64,000 nt of DNA from contig FJOG01000016.1 of the NCBI GenBank assembly GCA_900073065.1, positions 496,001 through 560,000 of the forward strand. The letters are read 5' to 3'. This document shows positions 55,776 to 64,000 of the stretch, piece by piece. The DNA comes from Phialocephala subalpina (lineage: Eukaryota > Ascomycota > Leotiomycetes > Helotiales > Mollisiaceae). Below the pieces are notes generated by a model. The model was not told the DNA's origin and ran no database searches. It was given only the letters and a program-made list of their open reading frames with translations. Numbering within the stretch: the stretch's first letter is position 1; every line of letters starts with the position of its first letter. The position numbers and the translations under genes are program-made.

Positions 55776-56903
55776 TCAAGGAGGATTGTACCACACCGGC
55801 TCCGAGCAGCCTTCGTCATAGTGCTTGTATTTCTGAGCCTCTTCGTCCCATTGCCAATACTCTGCCGCTTCCTTTTCCGAAGCAGCTCGAGCAGCAGCGA
55901 GCTTCGCTTGTCCTCGCGGAGTGAGATCTCGACATCGTTGGAAAGAGAGCGGTCTCCTCTCGGGCTGCATTATCCGAGGTACCACCCATCGCTGCGGCTC
56001 TTCATACAAGGGCTGGGACATCCATCCCCCTAAGGCAGGCTGATCGGCCCAAGAAGAGCTTTGGTAGGAACTCCCGGAAACGGATGTGTTTGCAGACTGG
56101 TGAATGTGCCCGTTGTCATTATCCGTTTCAGACCCTCTTGTGGATGCAATATCTCTAGCGCTAAAATCTCCATATAACGATGACGGACAATATGACGAAG
56201 TCTCCTCGTCATTTGAAGTGCTTAAAGCTTGGTCCGTGTATGAGTAGGATTGCCAGGCGTGATGCAGCTCTGCTTCAACATTCACAATTGGTATCCGCGG
56301 CTGTTGATCTTCTGTTACTGGGGTCATTCTCTCCAGAGGAAGTATTATTTCTGCCTCGATACCTTGTCGAAAACTTTCCACAGCTTCGTCTCGGATATGT
56401 GATTCTTGATCAACTTGTTTCCCCTTTCTGCGAGTAGAATGGCGGGGTTGGTGGGATTTGGTTGGCAGATGATTAATCCTGTATGCACAACCGAATGATA
56501 TCTTGAATTGTGCTTTCGGCTCGATGAAGAATGTCCCCTCCTCGTGTGTTTGTCCCAATGTATCACAACTCCAACGTATATGTATGCGAGGTGGCCTGCC
56601 CTCTTTCCGACGACTTGTTTGGTTCGTAAGACTAAAACCCGTAGCCTCGATTTCGTCGACAAATTTCGACGAGACCCAGCTCGTTGTGCTAGCAACGTCA
56701 CAGAGCGCTATTGTCGGTCGTTCTCGTGGGACTATAACTCCCGCGATTTGCTCAACCTCGACGATGACGACGAATATAACCTTGCAATTAAGTCAGTTCT
56801 GGCACTGAGATGCTGGATATATATACTTTGAACTTGCCTTCTCATCTGAACTGCCGATCTCTTGTCGTGGCTTCGTGGGCACATTGCGGCGGAGCGGAAG
56901 CAT
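55776..56903 (-). CDS. Uncharacterised protein with GC-AG intron
   Basis: Exon 1 (56903-56838, MLPLRRNVPTKPRQEIGSSD...) and exon 2 (56780-55776) join in phase 0 across a 57-nt intron whose donor is GCAAGT; together they encode 356 aa. The N-terminal half contains a compact segment (VIFVVIVEVEQIAGVIVPRE, ERPTIALCDVASTTSWVSSK, TNQTSRRKEGRPPRIHIRWS, GTFFIEPKAQFKISFGCAYR) that looks like a folded beta-rich domain. The middle is Ser-rich and disordered. The C-terminus has a WQWDEEAQKYKHYDEGCSEPVWYNPP tail of a kind often seen in fungal accessory proteins. I do not recognise the family. The GC donor is supported by an otherwise perfect AG/GCAAGT consensus and frame continuity. Confidence 0.65.
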
Positions 56904-57329
56904 TCACGCTCGAATAGATGCTGCTGCTCGCAGAGCCGCAGTTAAAACAGCTGTGTAGATTCCGGGCGAGTAAGCGCTATCCAGACTTGAGGTTCGGTCG
57001 GGCGTGATAGCAGGCTCTTGGGAACCGTCGTGGTGTTGTTGCCCGGAGTGGTGTTGAGTGGTCCAGCACTTGATGCACGACTAAGGTTGTTCTGCATTCT
57101 CAAGCTATCGGATTGCAGCCAATGACAGGGGGCCTGCTTTCTAACCAGACTGGGCTGTGCAAAACGCCTTGGGCAGAATTGCAGGACTCTGCCGCGTCCT
57201 GATTCAAAATCAGAAACGAGGGCATCTGATGATGTTCGGAGGGGAAAGCCCCACCCCAGCTTTCATAGAATGAGGTCGTAGCTTGTAGCCGCAAAAACGT
57301 TCGAAAATATTTGCAACCGACCAGCCAGA
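56904..57329. promoter_or_regulatory. Shared divergent promoter region
   Basis: 426 bp between the 56903 gene (-) and the DUF6594 gene (+). No site assigned. Confidence 0.4.
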
Positions 57330-58390
57330 ATGTCATCGTCCACCGGCTATCATAAGCTTTCGAGCTTCATGGTTGATGCGAACTACACAATATTTCGGCA
57401 GTTCAAGATACTTGCAAACCGGGATTTGCTCTACTTGCAGGCTGAGTTGGCACAGCTAGAAGACCAATTCGCAGTCATCCAGGAGCAGGACCGAGCTTCT
57501 GGGGGCGAACAGGGATTCTATGATCGAAATTGGCCCCTGGTAAATTCTTCCAAGCAACGAGGTCATGATAGTGAGCAATTGAAGAAGGCTTTGGAGATAC
57601 GGATGAAACTTAAAGAATACTGTTCGTGTGCCTTGCCCTTGTAAAACGTTCGCGATGCTAATGTGAAGCAGATGAATGCGCCTCGCGATATGCGACAATC
57701 CTTAGCATGCCACAAGCGAGGAAACGTGATGTTGAAATGCTGAAGGACTGGATCATACGCCCCGATCTTGGCGGAGGTATTGTCTTTTCCGGAGAAGATC
57801 TAAGTCCATTTGGAACATCAGTATACGACGGAATGTTCTCTGGCGACTTAATGATAATGAAAAGCCGTAGCGGGGAAAATGATCTGTTCACTCGATTCTT
57901 AGCGGGCCCTGTATTCCATGGGCTGGAGAGATTCTGGCGGTGTTTCAAGGTCAGTAAATGATTCAAGACACGAGTCAGCGATACCAGGGTTCACTCACCG
58001 AGATCTTCTAGAAGCCGGTGCCATCGGATGCTGAAAAGCAAGCACCCAAGAGCAATCTGTTCCAGTATTCTGATTCCCATATCATCGGAACAATTGACAT
58101 CATAGGGACTGTGATAGCCTCGATGATACCGTTAGTCTCGATTGTAATTTTGTATTATATTCGAAACCTGGGTGCGAGACTGTGGGTCGTCTGTGCCTGT
58201 ACCCTTCTATTCTCCACCGGCCTAGCAGTGGTCACAAAAGCTCGAAGGATCGAAATATTTGCGTGCACTGCAGCGTAAGTTGCAACAATCTGAATTGTAG
58301 AACTGACTTTAGGACCGACTGACACTGTAAAGTTTTGCTAGTGTTCAGGTAGTATTTGTAGGTAGTACAAATGGCCCAGGGCTCATGTGA
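57330..58390 (+). CDS. DUF6594 membrane protein
   Basis: Exons 57330-57621, 57672-57949, 58012-58274 and 58333-58390 give 296 aa. The N-terminus has the family start GYHKLSSFMVDANYTIFRQFKILANRDLLYLQAELAQLEDQF; a helical segment SEQLKKALEIRMKLKEYYEC follows across intron 1. The C-terminal third has three membrane spans: IIGTVIASMIPLVSIVILYYI, LWVVCACTLLFSTGLAVV, and IFACTAAFASVQVVFVG across the last intron. DUF6594 proteins are abundant in filamentous ascomycetes, often near NLR-type genes; their function is not known. All junctions keep frame. The first intron has a slightly unusual donor (GTTCGT). Confidence 0.88.
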
Positions 58391-59490
58391 AGAAGGATGA
58401 GCTAGGCAGAGAAGATGTACCTGAGCTGGAGATTGGTTATAGTTGGTCGCAAAAGAACGAGTAGATTGGAACACAAATCCTTCACGCCACTAAGTCTTGT
58501 AAAGAGTATCAAAACGACCGCACTGAGTAATGGCGGCCTCTCAGTAAAAGCAAGGCAGATTTTCGTGTTCATGTCTTGCATGGCAAGATCATAAGCTCAG
58601 CCACGAAAGCGCTGGTTCACCCACCAAGTCGCCTTGTTCTCGCCTTGTTCGCGTGGGAATTGCAAACGAAACAACAACCTTTTTTGATGAGATTCGATCA
58701 AAGTTGCCTGGACTCAATCAATAAATAATACTTCATTACCAGACCTTCCTCGTCAGATCTCAGCTTTGGCTTACCAAGACGTCACTCGTGGAGACAGCAA
58801 TTCGCGATATCTCCTCCCTAGGCGAGTTACCGACATTGTCACCACCGGATCAACCTCTCTCAGAAGGAATCGCCTTGTAGGTAGCCTTTCTTGACCCTGC
58901 AGCTGGAACACTACCGCCTCAATTCGGGAACGGCAAATACCCAGAATACTGAAGCAAGCATAAATTAGCTAGCCAGATCTCCTGCCTCTTTCACCCTCTT
59001 GGCCTCCGGTTTCCAGATCCGAAGAACATCGCGTCCATCTTGCGGAAGCTAGCACTCACCGACGTATCAACAGGAGCATTCATTCATTCCATCGACTGTC
59101 CTTTCCGTAGGCCGACGAGTTCGGCATCTCGCACGCTGTGTGGAAGCTCATCACCAAGTTCAGCCAAGTCACATTTTGAGGAGGGCGGAGTGCCACACCT
59201 GCGGCCCGTCCAGTAAACCCTGCAAATTTTAGAACAATCCTTGGGACGACACTTCTTCCAAACAACTCCACTCAAGATACGCAGCACGAAAATACCGCTT
59301 GAGACGACTTGAAGAATCAACGATATCTAATCAGAGAAGGACCATCTCCTGAGAACAACCAGATCCATCATCTCTCTCAACTGATTAAAAATTTAAAGCG
59401 GTTGGCTGCTGGGCATAAAATACTGCAAGCAACGACGACCTGGGACGAGCCTCCTAACACTGGCCGAGGCCACCATCCTTGGAATCCAGA
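58391..59490. other. Intergenic region
   Basis: 1.1 kb with no supported gene; the right end is the leader of the next gene, whose frame is open a short distance upstream of its ATG. Confidence 0.4.
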
Positions 59491-60887
59491 ATGGATCGAA
59501 AATCAAGGCCGCCCGCGGAGAACGTTCCACTGATGGCAGCGAAAAATCCTATCACAAGCCAGGAAGTTGTCTCTGGAGTCGTAGGGCCACACGAAAGCGT
59601 CGTCGATGCTCCACAACTCCCTGCCCGACCAGATCAAAAGAAGACGCCCTGGTCTAGCCTTCCCACTCTCCTAGCCTATGTTCGAGAGCAAGCCGAGCGT
59701 ATTGGACTTTCCTTCTCTCGTGAAAAGCGACGCAGACCTCGCAGACCTTTCAGCCGAAGACGGACCGTAGAGAGCGAGGAAACTGCGCCCGCTCCCCTTT
59801 TATCTTCACGGAAAACCGACATCCACAGCATTCCATCCCTAGAACCAGAAATTCGAAGCGCAGATGCAAACAACGAAGAAGAATATGCGGTTGATACAGA
59901 GGCAGAGATTGATGGCAAATTGGTACCGGTCCAAGGTCAGAATGCCAGTCATAACATTGGCATTTCCAAGAGTGGACCCTCCACTGCTTTCATGGCAGAA
60001 AGGTTACCACAGACCGGTACGGTTATAGCAAGCGAACACTCGCCCCCGAAGCTTTCGCAATCGCCCAAAGCAATGTCTCTCAAACATACTGCAGACGGGA
60101 ATACTGGGGCGAGGAATAGTCTCGAGATAAACATTGAGTCAGCACAGTCCAAGGTTGGGAGTGAGGCATCTGGATCGAGAACGTATTCAGAAACGGACAG
60201 TCAGGTGAAAGGTTATACTCCACGAAAGGCTCGAGATGATGACCACGAGTTCACATCATCAGCTGTCATGATGAAGGACGGTTTTGGCGCGCTCAAGGCC
60301 GTGAAGCTGTTCTATGACTCGATGTCAACAGACAATTGGGCCTCCAAAGCCTTCGTGGACTTTTACAAGTTGAGAGCACGTCCGATTAGACCAGAAGACT
60401 TGAAGGTATACGGTACTATTGGAGAAGAGTACACACCAACCCACTATGCTGAGATAGAGCTGCAAGATGACTCTCGGGGAATGAAAGCGTTCACAAAGCT
60501 CATTGTAAACATCACGCCATCGATGGACGGAATCGGCTTGATCGCCGGTCGAATCTTCATGAGAAAGCATCAGATCAAGATTGATGCAAATGCCAGTCGT
60601 GACAACTTTGTGACGACCGGCCGCAAGGCAGGACCTGGTGAGATCCAAAGTAAAGCTCTGAGGATGTTGTCGCTGACCACTGTTGAAAAGCTGCGCGCGA
60701 GGCTCAAAGACGGCTGCTCGAAAAAGCCAAAGAAGAGTACGAATCGACGAAGGCACTATCTGCTTCGACTGCTGGACCTTCAACGCAAGGATCCGGCATT
60801 TCGTCTGCAGCTGAGGAGAAGTTCATGGCCCCTTCATCTAGGACGAGTACTTCGTCTGATGCCAAGTCAAATGTGTCGAAGAGATGA
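59491..60887 (+). CDS. Protein with decayed retropepsin-like domain
   Basis: Exons 59491-60637 and 60691-60887 (53-nt intron) give 447 aa. The intron is inferred because the second exon then reads AREAQRRLLEKAKEEYESTK and ends SNVSKR; reading through gives an unlikely Arg/Leu-rich tail. Residues 1-260 are disordered with a basic patch (REKRRRPRRPFSRRR). The domain at ~270-370 (VKLFYDSMSTDNWASKAFV, VYGTIGEEYTPTHYAEIEL, AFTKLIVNITPSMDGIGLIAGRIFMRKHQIKID) follows the layout of retroviral-type aspartyl protease domains in many fungal proteins. The catalytic Asp-Ser/Thr-Gly is replaced by D276-S-M, so proteolysis is doubtful. The ATG at 59491 is the first in frame near an open leader. Function unknown. 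Confidence 0.7.
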
Positions 60888-62243
60888 GCAATCTCTGTCG
60901 TCGGGCGGAGTTGTAATAAAAGTAAGATCCACGCTAAAATCCTTGGACCGTGTGGGGCAAAAGCTAACGAGGAGCAAGGCGATCCAGAACATTGATGTTC
61001 TTGGCTGCTGGAGAAGAGCTTCGTGATGATTTCAATCTCATAATGCTGACCTTAACGTCCTTTCTCTCTCTGGACATCCTGCTCTGTTTCATCCGCGACA
61101 AATGAGGTATCCTCGATTCCTCCCCGCCCTGATGATGTACCATTCTCGGCGAGGATATTTCATGATACCCAACTTTTATACGTCCAGCTACCCAGGGGCT
61201 GGGATATTTCTTTTATACCTATTTGCATGGTCAGTTGCGACCAATGAGGCGTTGTTTGGATGGTGGAGGCGAACACGGAAAGGCTTCCTGCCGGCACCCG
61301 GGGTGCCAAGGTATTTTTAATGGCATGAAACAGGATCTTAAAAGCTCATTTCGCATGCAAAAAGCGAGAAAAGTACTTGAGCGATGCAGTAATGAATCTG
61401 ATGAACATGACGTGACTTCCTTTTGATGAGCTTTCGCTTGGGAACATATGATATATGACTTCTTTTGGCACCCCAGCCGATCCCGCGAAGAAACTTCACA
61501 CAATTGTGAGTACAAGTGCCACGTCGTTCCGCGATAATTCTGATCCAGATGTACGGCGATTGGTAATTACCCGACTGACTGGTAGCAACTCGTTTTGCTT
61601 CTGTGGTACGGAGTACTGCATCGCAGGCGTCACCATGCGCCGAAATTGGCATATTATGAGGCCTGAACCTTGGAAGACCTTTCTGGCACACCTCTTATAT
61701 ATGTCTTCAACTGCACCAGATATCGATGACTGTTAGCACTGGCTAGATGCTCGAAGTCGGGACAGCAGCCTATGGAAAAGAAATATGCCAGCTATATTAT
61801 TCGCTCGTCATGCAAGGCATCTCCAAGCGAGACCAGTCACCCCTTCTACCGAGTAAAGGGGGGAAGGATTGCTTTTCAAATGAAGTCACCCAAGGAGCCT
61901 GATTCATCTTTTCAGCCAATTGTTGTAGGGCAAGACTTCCGTCTCCAAGCAAACAGGCACATCTACGCCTCGTAGATCCAGTCAAAATAGGCAGCTGCAG
62001 GCAACACAGACAAGCCAGACTCATTCTGTACTTCGATTGTAACGAGGTCTAACAAGTAGTAGTACATTCTATAAAGACTGTGTGGTCTACCGCTTGATGG
62101 GTGAAAACAAGAGGCGCGAAAACAGAAATGCATATGAAAGACACTGAAAGCAGGAGGGAACACAAGATTACCTTTACCAAGCAAACACTGAGGATCCTTC
62201 GTGGTCCCCGAAGAGTTTTGCCACCTTGCCTGTAGGTAGGAGC

Positions 62244-62375
62244 CTAGTCGAAGATGCGCTCTGTAATGAGTGGTCAAATAGAATGCAGTTGAGTAGCGCT
62301 GGCAGGAGGGACTGCTGCCTATGTCTGAGGTCAAGCTGTACCGGATTCAAGTTTTGAAAGGTGAACTTCGAATGC
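62244..62375. repeat. Diverged direct repeat, copy 1
   Basis: Aligns with 62608-62745 about 365 bp further on, through blocks such as ATGCAGTTGAG/ATGCAATTGAG, CTGCTGCCTATG/CTGTTGCCCATG and AAGTTTTGAA/GAGTTTTGAA. Many differences are transitions. Confidence 0.55.
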
Positions 62376-62607
62376 ATCGCAATATTCTAGGTTCTTCGCA
62401 CAGAGGAGCACTGTTAAACATGCAAGATACGTCGAAGTTCCAGCTTCGAGGTCGGGATTGGGAAAGCACTCCTTTCCTCCTTCGATTGATACGACGTCGT
62501 GAGCAAATGACCACACTTGTTTTCCATTCTACATCGCCACCAAAACCCTCCCTATTGTCAGTGTTACTTCCAGGCATGAAGGATGGAGATTCCCACGTAC
62601 TGTAGCA

Positions 62608-62745
62608 TGGCTGAAGGCGTGCTCGATGAGGAGTCATCAACGAGGAAGATGCAATTGAGCACTAGCAGCAAGGGAAGCTGTTGCCCATGATGTCCGATAT
62701 CAGGCAAAACTCCGTCAGGTTTGAGTTTTGAAGTATCCAACTTCC
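62608..62745. repeat. Diverged direct repeat, copy 2
   Basis: Second copy of the unit at 62244-62375, same orientation, with several small indels. Neither copy has coding features. Confidence 0.55.
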
Positions 62746-64000
62746 AGAGATCTAAGTAAGATTCAATTCACAACTCGGTCGTTGCGAGACGGGACTCTGA
62801 GAGACGCGTCGAGGTGTTGAAAGTGTAAAAGCGAAAGATGGAAGGACGACGGAGAAGAGAAGCTGGAGGGGGGAAGGGGGGCCTATTTTATTTATTATTT
62901 AATATTTTAATTAATTACTTTATAGACCTTGTAACAAGAGTTTGAACATCGATAGACTTAAGAGCTAGAAGCGCGGGACATAGATTCGAACTTGGTCAAG
63001 CTCAGATCTAGGATCAGGACACCAGGATAGCCGGGAGAATTGAAGCTCGGAGAAGGGTAGTTTGGTTGCGAATGGGGAGAGAATCTGGCATTCATTGGGT
63101 GTTGCCAGCCACTTCAGCAGGCAGCGAAGCCACATGTTAATCCCAAATCCAATCTCCACCATAGCCACCCAATGATAGAAAATCAGTGAGTCGAATCGTT
63201 CGGGCAGACGTGCGAAAGCGACCGTGGAAGCTGGCAGTAGAAACCTAGACAGCCAGATTTGTGAGATTAGGTGAAGACTGAAGCCAGGGTGCTTTTAGTT
63301 TGCAGCCAATCTGAGAGTACTCGCCGAATCAGTGATGTCTGTGCCTGACCTTCTACCTAGCACAAGCCAGATTTGCAGGCTTGAAGTTCCGGTGTCTTCT
63401 TTGCCGAGTGCTCTCAGGCTTGAGATCCCGAGTCCTATTCAGCAGCTCATACCTGAAGCTATCTGTGGCGGTTTCGGATCATGGTTGCCGGTACTTGAAG
63501 TATGGACACTTTAATCGCCATCTCTGCCTTGACAAGTCTAACATCAGGATCCTTCGAATCATGTATGCTGGTCTTTGGATTCTCTTCCCTAACCAAGCTG
63601 AGCAACGAAGGTAGTATCATGCAGCTCTGTCGGAATCGACGAGTGTTCCATTAATCAAGAGCAACTGCTCCTGTCCAGGCCCACTTCTCATCCAATTCTG
63701 CTCCTCAAGAAGTCCCCATCTAGACATCCCACTCTCATGCACCACGCTGATACTCTCTCAGCTTTGTCCATGGATATGCTGACAGGAAGCTAGGATCTGC
63801 AGACAGCAGCCTGCAGACGATGTCTCGGGACGGAGATTATGCAAGGGGCGAGAGAATGGTGGGATCGGTGCAGCAGGATAACATGCAACTGTCACGGTCC
63901 ACCTGTACTGTACCTTCGTACCGGTACTGTAATCCCTATCTACCCAAACAAGCTGTAGCGAGACTGGGGGCGGTATGGGGCTTTAGGGTGCACCGGCCAG

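Larger units (their letters stand above)
60888..64000. other. Gene-poor right end
   Basis: 3.1 kb without a gene I can support. Open frames at 61102-61320 and 61455-61736 lack domains. The stretch includes the diverged repeat pair at 62244-62745 and a sharp switch from a G-rich run to an AT-only tract near 62865-62935. Confidence 0.45.

Noticed and set aside
61102..61736. Two short plus-strand open frames
   Set aside because: No domain or splice partner; one has hydrophobic residues that could be chance.
1..64000. tRNA, rRNA, CRISPR or rhizosphere-type plasmid features
   Set aside because: None recognised by eye on either strand; CRISPR is not expected in a fungal nuclear sequence.

Overview
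This window looks like nuclear DNA from a filamentous ascomycete (Pezizomycotina). Most genes are broken by short introns of 43-140 nt with GT...AG ends and CTAAC or CTGAC branch sites. The gene content is fungal: Zn2Cys6 and C2H2 regulators, a Nop13-type RRM protein, an Iec3-type INO80 subunit, mL58, and DUF6594, DUF7580 and NACHT-type accessory proteins. A leotiomycete is plausible but cannot be shown from the sequence alone. Two runs of N (5555-6057 and 50540-51434) mark scaffold gaps.

Layout. 1-1420 is the N-terminal part of a NACHT-type protein running off the left edge. 3.9-24 kb holds mostly housekeeping genes: sterol O-acyltransferase, an MFS sugar porter, a conserved basic protein, a GNAT acetyltransferase, mitochondrial ribosomal protein mL58, a disordered protein, a large RasGAP, cyclophilin-40 and D-aminoacyl-tRNA deacylase. 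24.7-27 kb is the Not3/Not5 subunit of CCR4-NOT. 27-31 kb carries a small broken gene and a zinc-finger protein. 31.8-37.5 kb carries NADP isocitrate dehydrogenase, Iec3 and Nop13.

From 38 kb rightwards the character changes. An oxidoreductase has its first coding segment inverted. A Zn2Cys6 regulator and a haem-dependent oxidative N-demethylase-like protein are open. Then come a broken APC-superfamily permease, a MITE-like hairpin, a C2H2 protein, an SMP-30-like beta-propeller gene with at least five stops, a frameshifted DUF7580 protein, an uncharacterised protein, a DUF6594 membrane protein and a protein with a decayed retropepsin-like domain. The last 3 kb have no recognisable gene but contain a diverged repeat pair.

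The left part contributes to core processes (sterol ester storage, mRNA deadenylation, translation quality control, chromatin remodelling, ribosome assembly, NADPH supply). The right part behaves like an accessory region in which genes are being lost, and many of the nonsense changes are compatible with C-to-T mutation of the RIP type. Several genes are arranged as divergent pairs sharing 0.4-0.7 kb promoters: MFS porter / 9376 gene, mL58 / 14229 gene, deacylase / Not3, Iec3 / Nop13, N-demethylase / permease, and the 56903 / 57330 genes. I found no wholly new multi-gene system. The most unusual items are the inverted exon, the small-exon deacylase gene with a GC-AG intron, and gap flanks that overlap each other.
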